64,000 nt of DNA from Gemmatimonadota bacterium (GCA_028287305.1 JAQBPX010000027.1:106307-170306); one strand, 5' to 3'. Positions 18,970 through 28,495 are shown, numbered from the stretch's first letter. Notes: a model not told the origin generated them from the letters alone. Numbers and translations are program-made.

Positions 18970-20069
18970 TGCGCATCCTGCTCGTCAACTGGCAGGATCG
19001 CGACAATCCACAGGGCGGCGGCGCCGAGATTCACCTCCACGAGATCTTCGGGCGCCTCGCCGCGCGGGGCCACCAGGTCACGCTGCTCTGCGGTGGCTGG
19101 CCCGGCTGTCCCCCGCGCGCCACGCTCGACGGCATCGCCGTGCATCGCGTGGGCACGCGACACAGCTTTCCCTTCCTGGCTCGCGCGTACTTCCGGAAGC
19201 ACCTCGCCGAGAGCTTCGAGGTCCTGGTCGAGGACGTGAACAAGGTGCCGCTCTACACGCCTCGCTGGACCACGAAGCCGGTGGTCACGCTCGTGCCGCA
19301 CCTCTTCGGCGGCACGGCATTCCAGGAGCTTGCCGCCCCGCTCGCCGCCGCCGTCTGGCTGGCCGAGCGTCCCCTCGGGCCGGTGTATCGCAAGGTCCCC
19401 TTCGAGGCGATCAGCGACAGCACTCGCGACGACCTGGCCGAGCGCGGCATCCCGAAGTCGAGCGTGGAGGTGATCTATCCCGGCATCGACACGGTGAGCT
19501 ACACGCCGCTGGCGGGGACGCGCGCTGCCGTGCCCACCTTCTCGTACCTCGGCCGGCTGAAGAAGTACAAGGGCGTGCACCTGGTGATCCGGGCGTTCGC
19601 GCACATGAAGCATCCCACCGCCGTGCTCGAGATCGCCGGCGCCGGTGACTACCGTGCCCGGCTCGAGGCGCTGTCCCAGTCGCTTGACCTCGGCGAGCGG
19701 GTGCGGTTTCTTGGGCGCATCGGGGAAGCGGAGAAGCTGGCGCTCCTGCGCCGGTCGTGGGCGCTCGTCTTCGCGTCACCCAAGGAAGGGTGGGGCATCA
19801 CCAACCTGGAGGCCGCAGCATGCGCCACGCCCGTCGTCGCGTCGAACTCGCCGGGCATTCGCGAGTCGGTGCGCCACGAGGAGACCGGTTTCCTCGTGAA
19901 GCATGGCGACTGCGCGGCGATGGCGGCGGCCATGGACCGGCTCGCGGGCGACGTCGCGCTCGTCGAGCGGCTGGGGCTGCAGGCGCGCACCTTTGCCGAG
20001 AGCTTCACGTGGGAGCGCGCCGCGGAGCAGACGGAATCGCACCTGGCGCGCGTCGCCGCGCGCGCGTGA
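18969..20069 (+). CDS. GT4-type glycosyltransferase
   Basis: This 366-residue protein has the two Rossmann-like domains of GT-B glycosyltransferases. The N-terminal part is RILLVNWQDRDNPQGGGAE. The C-terminal Glycos_transf_1 domain starts near residue 185 (FSYLGRLKKYKGVHLVIRAF) and carries the nucleotide-sugar motif FASPKEGWGITNLEAAACATPVV, including the EGWGxxxxE form of EX7E. Acceptor and donor are not readable; a cell-envelope polysaccharide or glycolipid is likely. The GTG start overlaps the nusB stop. Its position between nusB and hprK gives no pathway clue. Confidence 0.85.
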   Translation: MRILLVNWQDRDNPQGGGAEIHLHEIFGRLAARGHQVTLLCGGWPGCPPRATLDGIAVHRVGTRHSFPFLARAYFRKHLAESFEVLVEDVNKVPLYTPRWTTKPVVTLVPHLFGGTAFQELAAPLAAAVWLAERPLGPVYRKVPFEAISDSTRDDLAERGIPKSSVEVIYPGIDTVSYTPLAGTRAAVPTFSYLGRLKKYKGVHLVIRAFAHMKHPTAVLEIAGAGDYRARLEALSQSLDLGERVRFLGRIGEAEKLALLRRSWALVFASPKEGWGITNLEAAACATPVVASNSPGIRESVRHEETGFLVKHGDCAAMAAAMDRLAGDVALVERLGLQARTFAESFTWERAAEQTESHLARVAARA

Positions 20070-20073
20070 GCGC

Positions 20074-21072
20074 ATGACGCCGGGACCGGCCACGCCCACC
20101 AGGCGCCCGAAGCTCACCGTGGGCCGCCTGCTCGAGCGCATGCAGGGCGAGCTGCAGCTGGAGGAGACCTCCGAGCCGTACGGCATGGATCGCGAGATCT
20201 CGAGCCCGAACATCTCGAGCCCCGGCCTCGTGCTCGCCGGCTACACCGAGCGCTTCCCCGGGCACCGGCTGCAGGTGTTCGGTGAGACGGAGGTGTCGTA
20301 CCTCATGTCGCTCGAGGAGAACGAGCGGCGGCGCCACCTGCGAGTGTACTTCGCATTCCCGCTGCCCGCGGTCTTCCTCACCAAGGGCCAGGCCGTGCCC
20401 GCGGGCATGGAGGAGGAGGCGCGCTTCGCGAACGTGCCGGTGCTCCGCTCGTCGCTCAAGACCAACGAGTTCTACAACCGCATCAAGCCCTGGCTCGAGG
20501 ACGAGTTCGCGCCGCGCACCACGCTGCACGGATCGCTGGCCGACGTCTACGGCGTGGGGCTGCTGTTCGTGGGCGCGAGCGGGATCGGCAAGTCGGAGTG
20601 CGTGCTCGACCTCGTGGAGCGCGGGCATCGCCTGGTCGCCGATGACCTGGTGCTCGTGAAGCGCCGCGGTGCCGACATCCTGCTGGGCGCGGGACACGAG
20701 CTGCAGCGTCACTACATGGAGATCCGCGGCATCGGCCTCGTGGACATCCCGGCGGTGTTCGGCATTCGCGCCGTGCGCCAGCAGAAGCGCATCGAGGTGG
20801 TGGTGAGCCTCGAGGACTGGCGACAGGACGCACCCGTCGAGCGCACCGGGCTCGACACCGAGACCGCCACCATCCTCGACGTGCCGCTCCCGAAGATCAC
20901 GGTCCCGCTCAACCCGGGAAAGAACATCACCGTGATCGCCGAGGTGATCGCCATGCACCACCTGCTCAAGTACAGCGGCGTGAATCCCGCCGAGCGCTTC
21001 AACGAGCGCCTCATGAAGCACATGGCCGACCAGCGCGACGTGAACAAGTACCTGCAGGAAGACGATGAGTGA
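20074..21072 (+). CDS. hprK: HPr kinase/phosphorylase
   Basis: HPrK phosphorylates HPr on Ser46 and reverses the reaction with phosphate. The 332 residues include the N-terminal domain (KLTVGRLLERMQGELQL) and the catalytic domain with LHGSLADVYGVGLLFVGA, the P-loop GASGIGKSE near residue 167, and RGHRLVADDLVLV. MEIRGIGLVDIPAVFGI carries the dual-activity signature region. It overlaps the EIIA start by 8 bases and heads a complete phosphotransferase set, including an HPr that keeps Ser46, so its partner is two kilobases downstream in the same run. Confidence 0.96.
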   Translation: MTPGPATPTRRPKLTVGRLLERMQGELQLEETSEPYGMDREISSPNISSPGLVLAGYTERFPGHRLQVFGETEVSYLMSLEENERRRHLRVYFAFPLPAVFLTKGQAVPAGMEEEARFANVPVLRSSLKTNEFYNRIKPWLEDEFAPRTTLHGSLADVYGVGLLFVGASGIGKSECVLDLVERGHRLVADDLVLVKRRGADILLGAGHELQRHYMEIRGIGLVDIPAVFGIRAVRQQKRIEVVVSLEDWRQDAPVERTGLDTETATILDVPLPKITVPLNPGKNITVIAEVIAMHHLLKYSGVNPAERFNERLMKHMADQRDVNKYLQEDDE

Positions 21073-21484
21073 CGCCGAGCCCGTCGAGCGACCGCGCGCG
21101 ATCGTCGCGGGCCATGCGCAGTTCGCGCACGGGCTCGTGTCGGCCGTGCAGCAGATCACCGGGCGCGGCGCGGTGTTCCATCCCGTGAGCGTGGTGGACC
21201 TCTCCGGTCCCGACATCGAGGCGCTGCTGCGCGACACCATGCTGCGCATGGACATCCGCGTGATCTTCACCGACCTCCAGGCGGGCAGCTGCACCATGGC
21301 GGCGCGGCGGCTGCTCCGCGGCATGGACGACGCCGTGCTGATCTGCGGCGTGAACCTGCCCACCCTCCTCGACTTCGTGTTCGCGACCGGCGTGCCCGAC
21401 AGCCAGGCCGCCCAGCACGCACTCGAGCGCGGGCGCGCCGCGATGAACGTCACCACGTCCTCGGGTTCGGCCCCCGGCACGTGA
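21065..21484 (+). CDS. PTS mannose-family EIIA component
   Basis: The 139-residue cytoplasmic protein accepts phosphate from HPr on a histidine and passes it to EIIB. The N-terminal RAIVAGHAQFAHGLVSAV places H17 in the position of the active-site histidine of EIIA-Man. An IFTDLQAGSCTMAARRLL segment matches the DlxGGSP-like region of the family in a diverged form. It overlaps both hprK (8 bases) and EIIB (4 bases). Confidence 0.9.
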   Translation: MSDAEPVERPRAIVAGHAQFAHGLVSAVQQITGRGAVFHPVSVVDLSGPDIEALLRDTMLRMDIRVIFTDLQAGSCTMAARRLLRGMDDAVLICGVNLPTLLDFVFATGVPDSQAAQHALERGRAAMNVTTSSGSAPGT

Positions 21485-21969
21485 GCCTCGTCCTCCATCG
21501 CATCGACGATCGCCTCATCCACGGCCAGGTGGTCGTGGGCTGGGGGCAGCCGCTCGACGTGGGCTTCATCGTGCTGGTCGACGACACGGTCGCCGAAAGC
21601 GACTGGGAGCAGGAGCTCTATCGCATGGCGGTGCCTCCCGAGGTGGAGGTCTACTTCGAGACGGCACAGTCGGTCGTGGGCAGGTCGGCCGGATTCCAGG
21701 CGGATCCGCGTCCGGGCGTGCTCCTCACCGGCGACATCCAGACCATGCTGCAGCTGGTGCGGGCGCGGGTCGTGCGCGCCGTGAACATCGGCGGCGTGCA
21801 TCACAGGGCGGGGCGCACCCAGCGGCTGCGCTACGTGTTCCTGGCGCCCGACGAGGAGGAGCTCCTTCGCGAGATGGAGCGCGAGGGTGCCACCGTCACG
21901 GCGCAGGACGTTCCATCCACCCGCCCCATGCCGCTCTCGGAAGTCCTCGACTCCGAGGGCGTCTACTAG
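21481..21969 (+). CDS. PTS mannose/fructose/sorbose-family EIIB component
   Basis: This 162-residue protein has the family hallmark LHRIDDRLIHGQVVVGWGQ with phosphorylatable H14. VNIGGVHHRAGRTQRLRYVFL matches the conserved NxGGxH region. It takes phosphate from EIIA and gives it to the incoming sugar. GTG start, overlapping the EIIA stop (GTGA). The transported sugar cannot be derived from sequence. Confidence 0.95.
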   Translation: MSLVLHRIDDRLIHGQVVVGWGQPLDVGFIVLVDDTVAESDWEQELYRMAVPPEVEVYFETAQSVVGRSAGFQADPRPGVLLTGDIQTMLQLVRARVVRAVNIGGVHHRAGRTQRLRYVFLAPDEEELLREMEREGATVTAQDVPSTRPMPLSEVLDSEGVY

Positions 21970-22650
21970 ATGTGGTACGACCTCCTTCCCATCGCGCTGC
22001 TCGGGGGGATCCTCGGGCTCGACGTCGTCAGCTTTCCGCAGGCGATGATCTCGCGCCCGCTGGTGGCCGCGACGCTCGGCGGCGCATTGTTCGGGCACGT
22101 CGAGGGCGGGCTGCTCGTGGGCGCCACGCTGGAGCTGATCGCGCTCGAGACGCTTCCCGTCGGCGCCTCGCGATATCCGGAGTGGGGCTCCGCGGCCACG
22201 GTGGGCGGCGCGCTCTACGTCTCCAACTCCGCACACCCCGCAGGCGCCCTGGTGGTCGCGGTGCTCGCGTCGCTCGCCACCGCGTGGATCGGTGGATGGA
22301 CCATGGTCCGGCTGCGCCACTTCAACGCGCGCGCGGCGGCCCGTCGCCGCCCCGCGATCGACGCCGGCGCGCGCGGATCGGTGATCGGGCTGCAGGTGCT
22401 CGGCCTCACCGCCGACTTCGTGCGCGCCATCGTGCTCACCGTGCTCGCCTACGCTGCGTTCAGCCCCCTGGCCGAGGCGGTGCTGGGCCTCTGGACCGTG
22501 GACGCACGCCTCTCGCGCGCAATCGTGGTGGCGATCGCCGCGACGGTCGGCGGCGCCGCCGTCTGGAAGGTCTTTCACGCCGCATCCGGCGCGCGCTGGC
22601 TCTTCGTCGGCGGGCTGGCGGTCGGCTTCGCCCTCATGCTGCTGCGATGA
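21970..22650 (+). CDS. PTS sorbose-type EIIC membrane component
   Basis: The 226-residue integral membrane protein is the substrate channel. It begins MWYDLLPIALLGGILGLDV immediately after the EIIB stop. GGLLVGATLELIALETLPVG and YPEWGSAATVGGALYV match the EIIC-Man core, where a similar G-A-x-P motif contacts substrate. About 6-7 hydrophobic helices are visible. It is somewhat shorter than the Escherichia coli ManY protein (266 residues). Confidence 0.88.
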   Translation: MWYDLLPIALLGGILGLDVVSFPQAMISRPLVAATLGGALFGHVEGGLLVGATLELIALETLPVGASRYPEWGSAATVGGALYVSNSAHPAGALVVAVLASLATAWIGGWTMVRLRHFNARAAARRRPAIDAGARGSVIGLQVLGLTADFVRAIVLTVLAYAAFSPLAEAVLGLWTVDARLSRAIVVAIAATVGGAAVWKVFHAASGARWLFVGGLAVGFALMLLR

Positions 22651-22660
22651 GCCTGCTGCG

Positions 22661-23422
22661 ATGAGCGCGTCCATGAAGCGCCTTCCCCTTCGCACCGAGG
22701 TCGCGATCTTCGTGCGGCTGCTCGCGGTGCAGGGCGCCTGGAACTACGAGCTGTTGCTCGGCAACGGCATCGGCTTCTCCGTGGAGCCGGCGCTGCGCCT
22801 GCTCCCTGGCGGCAAGAAGTCGCCGGCCTTCAAGGCGGCGCTGGCGCGGCAGAGCACCTACTTCAACGCGCATCCGTACCTGGCGGCCATCGCGGTGGGG
22901 GCCCTGGCGCGCGCCGAGCTGGATGGTGAGCCGCCCGCCCGCATCGAGCGCTTCCGCACGGCACTCTGCGGCCCCCTCGGCAGCGTGGGCGACCGGCTGG
23001 TGTGGGCGGGATGGCTCCCGCTCTGCTCCCTGCTGGCCCTCGCCGCCTTCGGGCTGGGCGCCGGCGCCGGCCAGGTCTTGCTGATCTTTCTTGGCCTCTA
23101 CAACGTCGGGCACCTTGGACTCCGCCTCTGGGGGCTTCGCACCGGCTGGACGCATGGCCTCCGCGTAGCCACCGCGCTCGGCAATCCCGTGCTCCGGCAG
23201 GGCCCGGAACGCATCGCGCAGGTCGGCGCCTTCGTCGGTGGACTGGCCATGCCGCTGGCGCTGCTGCGCATCATCGGCCCCGGGCGCACCATGCTCGGCG
23301 TCGTGCTCGTCTCGGTCTTCGTCGGTGCCTTCCTCCTCGCCCGGCTCCAGCAGCGGATCGAGGGGTGGCGTCTGGCGGTTGGGGTCCTGGCCGCACTCGT
23401 CCTCATCTCGGTGGCTCGCTGA
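22661..23422 (+). CDS. PTS mannose-family EIID membrane component
   Basis: EIID proteins pair with EIIC in mannose-type permeases. The 253 residues show the expected VRLLAVQGAWNYELLLGNGIGFSVEPAL region, an STYFNAHPYLAAIAVGA segment and CGPLGSVGDRLVWAGWLPL, with C-terminal hydrophobic helices. Ten bases separate it from EIIC, and a duplicated GCCTGCTGCGATGA is seen at 22640-22666. Its stop overlaps the ATG of the HPr gene. Confidence 0.92.
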   Translation: MSASMKRLPLRTEVAIFVRLLAVQGAWNYELLLGNGIGFSVEPALRLLPGGKKSPAFKAALARQSTYFNAHPYLAAIAVGALARAELDGEPPARIERFRTALCGPLGSVGDRLVWAGWLPLCSLLALAAFGLGAGAGQVLLIFLGLYNVGHLGLRLWGLRTGWTHGLRVATALGNPVLRQGPERIAQVGAFVGGLAMPLALLRIIGPGRTMLGVVLVSVFVGAFLLARLQQRIEGWRLAVGVLAALVLISVAR

Positions 23423-23688
23423 TGGCTGAACGCATTGTCCAGATCGTGAACCGCAACGGCCTCCACGCGCGTCCCGCCGCGGAGATCGTGAAGACCTCGG
23501 CGAAGTACCGCAGTGAGATCACCCTGGTCCGCGAGGACCTCGAGGTGAACGCCAAGAGCATCATGGGCGTAATGATGCTGGCGGCCGAGTACGGGTCGGA
23601 ATTGCTGCTCCGCGCCGTGGGCGAAGATGCCGACCAGGCGCTGGATGCGCTCGCGCTGCTGATCGCCAACCGATTCGGGGAGAGTTAG
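23422..23688 (+). CDS. ptsH: Phosphocarrier protein HPr
   Basis: HPr carries phosphate from EI to EIIA. The 88-residue protein has VNRNGLHARPAAEIVK with active-site H15, and EVNAKSIMGVMMLAAEYG with S46, the site used by HPrK. Both regulatory and catalytic positions are kept. Its ATG overlaps the EIID stop (TGATG) and its TAG overlaps the GTG of ptsI. Confidence 0.96.
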   Translation: MAERIVQIVNRNGLHARPAAEIVKTSAKYRSEITLVREDLEVNAKSIMGVMMLAAEYGSELLLRAVGEDADQALDALALLIANRFGES

Positions 23689-25445
23689 TGCACCGGAAGA
23701 TCCGCGGGCTGCCGGCGTCGCCGGGCATCGTGGTCGGGCGCGTGCACCTCCTGCGATGGGAGGTGCCGGACGTGCGGCACCGCATCATCCCCGACGAGGA
23801 GGTGCCCGCCGAGGTCGAGCGATTCCGCCAGGCCGTCGAGCGCGCCAAGGAACGCCTTCGCCATGTGCGCGATCGCGTGGAAGCCGCCACCAGCCACGAG
23901 GAGGCCGCGATCTTCGACGTGCAGATCTCGGTGCTGGACGACCAGATCCTCCGCGGGAGCGTGGAGGAGCTCATCGGGCAGAACCTCGCCGCCGAGAAGG
24001 CCTTCGACCTCGTGATGCTCGAGTGGCGCCAGCGCTTTGCGCGCCACGCCAACGCGATGATGCGCGAGCGCGTCGGTGACCTGACGGACGTACACATTCG
24101 CGTGCTGTCACTGTTGCTCGAGTTGCCCGATCACGATCCGGTGGACGTGCCCAAGGGAGCGGACGCGATCCTCGTCACGCACGACCTCACCCCGGGGCTC
24201 ACCGTGCAGCTCGATCGCGAGACGATCGTGGGCATCGCGACCGACGCGGGCACGCGGACCTCGCATGTCGCAATCCTTGCGCGGTCGCTCGGGCTGCCGG
24301 CGGTGGTGGGCCTGCGCATCGCCACGGAGGAGCTGCAGGGGGGCGAGCGCATCATCCTCGATGGCGGCACCGGCGTGCTGATCATCGAGCCGAGCGACGA
24401 GGACATCGCCGAGTATCGCGGTCGCGCGCGGCGCGAGGCGGAGCTGGAGCACGAGCTGCGGCAGTACAGCGCGCTCGAGTCCATCACGCCCGACGGCGTG
24501 AGCATCACGCTCCGCGCCAACGTGGACCTTCCCGAGGAAGCCGAGCTCGCCGCGACCAGCGGCGCGGACGGCGTCGGGCTGATGCGCACCGAGTTCCTGG
24601 TGGTCGGGCGTGCCAACATGCCCGACGAGGATGAGCAGTACCGTGCGTACAAGCGCGTGCTGGACGCCTTCGGCGGCAAGCCGGTGGTGATCCGCACGTA
24701 CGACATCGGCGGCGACAAGCTGCCGGTCGGGGGCTTTCCCACGGAAGCCAACCCGTTCCTGGGCTGGCGCGCGATCCGCATGTGCCTGGACCAGCCGGAC
24801 CTGTTCCGCACCCAGCTGAGGGCGCTGCTGCGCACCGCGGTGCATGGCGACCTGCGCATCATGTTGCCGCTGATCGTCACGCTCGACGAGGTGCGCGCGG
24901 CGCGCGCGATCATGGCCGAGGCGGCGGCTGAGCTGGTGGCGCGCGGGGTGCCGCATCGCTCCGATGTTCCCCTCGGCATCATGGTCGAGACGCCTGCCGC
25001 CGCGCTCGCGTGCGACCTCCTGGCGGGCGACGTCGCGTTCTTCAGCATCGGCACCAACGACCTGGTGCAGTACACGCTGGCCGTGGATCGTGGCAACGCG
25101 AACCTCGCCGCGCGCTTCACGCCCTTGCACCCGGCCGTCCTGCGGCTCATCCAGCGCACGGTGGAAGTGGGCGAGACGGCGAGCCTCGAAGTCTGCGTCT
25201 GCGGGGAGATGGCCTCGCAGCCGCTCATGGCCTTCGCGCTGCTCGGCCTCGGCGTGCGGCAGATGAGCGTGAGCCCCCGGGCCATCGCCCTGCTCAAGCG
25301 CGTCATCCGCTCGGTGCCGCTGGCGACGGCCACCGAGGCGGTGCAGGCGGCGATGGGACTCGCGACCGCGGCCGAGGTGGAACGGGAGCTCTCGCAGCGG
25401 CTGCATGCGGCGGTGGGCGACACGAGCTGGCTGGGCGGCGAATAG
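23688..25445 (+). CDS. ptsI: PTS enzyme I (phosphoenolpyruvate-protein phosphotransferase)
   Basis: EI moves phosphate from PEP to HPr. The 585 residues contain the N-terminal domain (GLPASPGIVVGRVHLLR), the phospho-histidine segment GTRTSHVAILARSLGLPAVVG with the histidine near residue 193, and the PEP-binding barrel with GVGLMRTEFL, NPFLGWRAIRMCL, FFSIGTNDLVQYTLAVDR and VCGEMASQPL. The length is normal. GTG start overlapping the HPr stop. It ends the co-directional run that begins at ribD. A 45-base gap with a promoter-like hexamer follows. Confidence 0.97.
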   Translation: MHRKIRGLPASPGIVVGRVHLLRWEVPDVRHRIIPDEEVPAEVERFRQAVERAKERLRHVRDRVEAATSHEEAAIFDVQISVLDDQILRGSVEELIGQNLAAEKAFDLVMLEWRQRFARHANAMMRERVGDLTDVHIRVLSLLLELPDHDPVDVPKGADAILVTHDLTPGLTVQLDRETIVGIATDAGTRTSHVAILARSLGLPAVVGLRIATEELQGGERIILDGGTGVLIIEPSDEDIAEYRGRARREAELEHELRQYSALESITPDGVSITLRANVDLPEEAELAATSGADGVGLMRTEFLVVGRANMPDEDEQYRAYKRVLDAFGGKPVVIRTYDIGGDKLPVGGFPTEANPFLGWRAIRMCLDQPDLFRTQLRALLRTAVHGDLRIMLPLIVTLDEVRAARAIMAEAAAELVARGVPHRSDVPLGIMVETPAAALACDLLAGDVAFFSIGTNDLVQYTLAVDRGNANLAARFTPLHPAVLRLIQRTVEVGETASLEVCVCGEMASQPLMAFALLGLGVRQMSVSPRAIALLKRVIRSVPLATATEAVQAAMGLATAAEVERELSQRLHAAVGDTSWLGGE

Positions 25446-25480
25446 CGGCCTTCGCCCTGCCACGGGACCTTCCCATCCCT

Positions 25481-25486
25481 TAAGCT
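25481..25486 (+). promoter_or_regulatory. Putative -10 element of metK
   Basis: TAAGCT ends four bases before the GTG at 25491. This is close to the spacing expected for a transcript starting on or just after that codon. It is a weaker example than those before miaB, recO and clpB. Confidence 0.35.
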
Positions 25487-25490
25487 TCGG

Positions 25491-26702
25491 GTGCCTGCAG
25501 GGCCAGCCTTCCCTCCCACCACACGCCGCGTGTACGATCGTCACCTGTTCACCTCCGAGTCCGTCACCGAGGGGCATCCCGACAAGGTCGCCGACGCGAT
25601 CAGCGATGCGATCCTCGACGCCATCCTCACGGACGATCCCAGGGCGCGCGTCGCCTGCGAAACGCTCGTGACGACCGGCATGGCCGTCGTGGCCGGCGAG
25701 ATCACGACGAGCACGTACGTGCCGGTCGCCGACATCGTGCGCGCCACCATCGAGCGGATCGGCTACACCGATGCCGCCTTCGGCTTCGACCACAAGACGT
25801 GCGCGGTGCTCAGCACCATCGATCGCCAGTCGCCGGACATCGCGATGGGCGTGGACACCGGTGGCGCGGGCGACCAGGGCATGATGTTCGGCTACGCGAC
25901 CGACGAGACGGCCGAGCTGATGCCGATGCCGATCATGCTCGCGCACGAGCTCACGCGCCGCCTGGCGGAGTGCCGCAAGGACGGCACGCTGCCGTGGCTG
26001 CGCCCCGACGGCAAGGCGCAGGTGTCCGTGCTGTACGAGGACAAGCAGCCGGTGGCCGTGGAAACGGTGGTCGTGTCCACGCAGCACGATCCGGACGTCT
26101 CGCAGCGCAAGATCAGGGACGGCGTGATCGCGGAGATCGTGGAGAATGCGATCCCGGAAGAATTGCGCGCGAAGAAGATCAAGTACCACATCAATCCCAC
26201 CGGCCGCTTCGTGGTCGGTGGCCCGCAGGGTGATGCCGGCCTCACGGGACGCAAGATCATCGTCGACACCTATGGCGGCATGGGCCGTCATGGCGGCGGC
26301 GCATTCAGCGGCAAGGATCCCTCGAAGGTGGATCGCTCGGCCTGCTATGCCGCGCGCTGGGTGGCCAAGACGATCGTGGCCGCGAAGCTCGCGCGCCGCT
26401 GCGAGGTGCAGCTGGCGTACGCAATCGGCGTCGCCGAGCCCGTGTCGGTGATGGTGGACACCTTCGGCACCTCGGCGGTCCCGGAGCGCGAGATCATGCG
26501 CGCCATCCGTGAGGTGTTCGACCTCACGCCGGGCGGGATCATCGCGTCCCTCGAGCTGCGCAAGCCGATCTACTCGCCCACCTCGGCGTACGGCCATTTC
26601 GGGCGCACGCCCGAGAAGGTCGGGAGCGGGCGCACGGCGCGCACGCTGTTCACGTGGGAGAAGACCGACCGCGCCGCTGCGCTGAAGCGCGCGGCGCGCT
26701 GA
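25491..26702 (+). CDS. metK: S-adenosylmethionine synthetase
   Basis: MetK makes S-adenosylmethionine from methionine and ATP. Motifs: [62 protein letters not shown] and the [16 protein letters not shown] phosphate loop. The product is 403 residues from the GTG at 25491. A second in-frame GTG at 25530 ([11 protein letters not shown]) would give the more usual short N terminus; neither has a good ribosome site. I kept 25491 because a -10-like hexamer sits just before it. Confidence 0.95.
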   Translation: MPAGPAFPPTTRRVYDRHLFTSESVTEGHPDKVADAISDAILDAILTDDPRARVACETLVTTGMAVVAGEITTSTYVPVADIVRATIERIGYTDAAFGFDHKTCAVLSTIDRQSPDIAMGVDTGGAGDQGMMFGYATDETAELMPMPIMLAHELTRRLAECRKDGTLPWLRPDGKAQVSVLYEDKQPVAVETVVVSTQHDPDVSQRKIRDGVIAEIVENAIPEELRAKKIKYHINPTGRFVVGGPQGDAGLTGRKIIVDTYGGMGRHGGGAFSGKDPSKVDRSACYAARWVAKTIVAAKLARRCEVQLAYAIGVAEPVSVMVDTFGTSAVPEREIMRAIREVFDLTPGGIIASLELRKPIYSPTSAYGHFGRTPEKVGSGRTARTLFTWEKTDRAAALKRAAR

Positions 26703-26712
26703 CCGCGCGCCG

Positions 26713-27306
26713 ATGATCGAGGTGTTCGTCGCGCGCCTCGGGCTCGACGCCGCGTCGAAGTCGTACGTCGTGGTGCTCAAGGAGCTCGAGGGCGACCGCG
26801 TGCTGCCGATCTGGATCGGGCAGCACGAGGCCGAGTCGATCGTGATGGAGATGCACGAGATCAAGCGCGTGCGTCCGCTCACCCACGACCTCTGCAAGTC
26901 GATCATCGTGGGGCTTGGCGGCACGCTTCGCGGCGTGCACATCACGCGCGTGGAGAAGAGCACGTACTTCGCCGAACTGCACCTGCAGCGGGGCGATCAC
27001 GTGGTCGAGATCGATGCGCGGCCGTCCGACTGCATCGCCGTGGCGCTGCGCCTGCGGGCCCCGATCTTCGCGGACGAGTCGCTGCTGCTCGACGTGCTGG
27101 ACGAGGAGGAGGGCGACCTCGACCCGTCGCTCGGGGCGGAGGATGCCGACGAAGGAATGGAGGCCGACAGCGGCGAAGGGGACGACGAGGACGACGACGT
27201 GCCTTCGTACGCGCCCAGGGAGGAGGAGCGCGAGCTCAGCGCCGAGCAGTTGCGCACCTACCTGGAGCGCCTCCGTCCGGAGGATTTTGGCAAGTTCAAC
27301 AGCTGA
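26713..27306 (+). CDS. Bifunctional nuclease domain (DUF151) protein
   Basis: The first 135 of 197 residues form a BFN/DUF151 domain: MIEVFVARLGLDAASKSYVV, VLPIWIGQHEAESIVMEM, TYFAELHLQ and IDARPSDCIAVALRLRAPIFA, the last being the most conserved stretch. Homologues are reported as bifunctional RNase/DNase proteins or left uncharacterised. The C-terminal 60 residues are strongly acidic (EEEGDLD, EGDDEDDD) and probably disordered. It lies 10 bases after metK. Confidence 0.88.
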   Translation: MIEVFVARLGLDAASKSYVVVLKELEGDRVLPIWIGQHEAESIVMEMHEIKRVRPLTHDLCKSIIVGLGGTLRGVHITRVEKSTYFAELHLQRGDHVVEIDARPSDCIAVALRLRAPIFADESLLLDVLDEEEGDLDPSLGAEDADEGMEADSGEGDDEDDDVPSYAPREEERELSAEQLRTYLERLRPEDFGKFNS

Positions 27307-27322
27307 CCATCGCCGGCGCCTG

Positions 27323-28495
27323 ATGGTCGGCGTCGCGCTGGCGTGCGCGGCCCGCGTGCTGGGCGCGCAGGACGTCGGCGCCGGTGAGCCGCGACTCGTG
27401 TCGTCACAGGTCGTGATGCCCACGGCGCGCGAGGGCGCCGCACCCACGCCGGTGCCCGGACAGTGGGTGATCCTGCATCGCGTCGGCACCGACCGCGCAG
27501 GCCCGCTCGATTCCATGCGAACGGCTGCCGATGGCCGGTACACCTTTCATTATCGCACGAGCGGCCAGGCCGATGCCGTCTATTTCGCGAGCGTCACGTA
27601 CGCGGGCATCGCCTACTTCTCCAATCCGCTGCGGCGCGCCGAGGTGAAGGGCGAGGAAGGGGAGATCTTCGTCTTCGACACCACCAGCTCGCGCGCCACG
27701 CTGAGCGTGCAGGGACGCCACGTGGTGGTTGCCGCACCGCGTCCCGACGGCACGCGCGAGATCGGCGAGGTGCTCGAGCTGGCGAACGACAGCGTGCGCA
27801 CGCTGGTGGCACGCGATACCCTCACGCCCATCTGGTCGCTCGCACTTCCCACCGGCGCCACGGAGTTCAAGGTGGGCGATGGAGATGTCGCGTCGCAGGC
27901 GTTGGTCGAGCGCAACGGGCGCGTGGAGCTCTACGCGCCCATCAGCCCGGGCGTGCGGCAGCTCACCTGGTCGTATCGGCTGCCCGCGAGCGCATTTCCA
28001 TTGTCGCTGCCCGCGCAGCAGTTCATCGTGCAGTTCGAGGTGCTGATCGAGGAGCCGCTGAGCCTCGCGCTCGGGCCGCGCGTGCACAAGCTCGCGCCGG
28101 TCACCGCGGGCGAGCGCGTGTACCAGCGGTTCCTGGTGGACAGCGCCCCAGCGGGCGAGGTGCTGCGCGTGCAGGTGCCCCAGGTGCATGCGTCGGTCAA
28201 GGCGTCGTCCATACGCGGCATTGCGATTGCCGTGGGGTCGGTGATGCTGCTGGCGCTCGCGCTGTTCGCCGCGCGTCGCACGCGGCCGATGGCCGGCGCA
28301 CGGCCATCAAGTGCCGCGGCCGCAGCGCCCGGGGAGGGCGATGCGCAGCGCCTGCTCCGCGAGCTGGCGATGATCGATTCGCGACTCGAGTCGGGTTCCA
28401 TGGAGCCCTCGGCGCGCGCGGAGCTCGAGGCGGAGCGCAGCGCGGTGAAGGCGCGCGCCAAGGCAGCGCTTGCCGCCGAGGACCCCACGGCGTAG
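27323..28495 (+). CDS. Exported protein with C-terminal transmembrane anchor, unknown function
   Basis: The 390-residue product has a signal-like N terminus (MVGVALACAARVLGA-Q). A long extracytoplasmic region of predicted Ig-like strands follows (WVILHRVGTDRAG...YTFHYRT is typical of carboxypeptidase-regulatory-like folds). One transmembrane segment occurs near residues 295-315 (IRGIAIAVGSVMLLALALFAA), then a charged coiled tail (LLRELAMIDSRLESG). The tail resembles the C-terminal anchor-plus-coil design of proteins near cytochrome c assembly genes, but this is inference. The start is uncertain: a TTG at 27287 would add a basic n-region (HRRR). The TAG stop overlaps the next promoter-like hexamer. 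Confidence 0.6.
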   Translation: MVGVALACAARVLGAQDVGAGEPRLVSSQVVMPTAREGAAPTPVPGQWVILHRVGTDRAGPLDSMRTAADGRYTFHYRTSGQADAVYFASVTYAGIAYFSNPLRRAEVKGEEGEIFVFDTTSSRATLSVQGRHVVVAAPRPDGTREIGEVLELANDSVRTLVARDTLTPIWSLALPTGATEFKVGDGDVASQALVERNGRVELYAPISPGVRQLTWSYRLPASAFPLSLPAQQFIVQFEVLIEEPLSLALGPRVHKLAPVTAGERVYQRFLVDSAPAGEVLRVQVPQVHASVKASSIRGIAIAVGSVMLLALALFAARRTRPMAGARPSSAAAAAPGEGDAQRLLRELAMIDSRLESGSMEPSARAELEAERSAVKARAKAALAAEDPTA

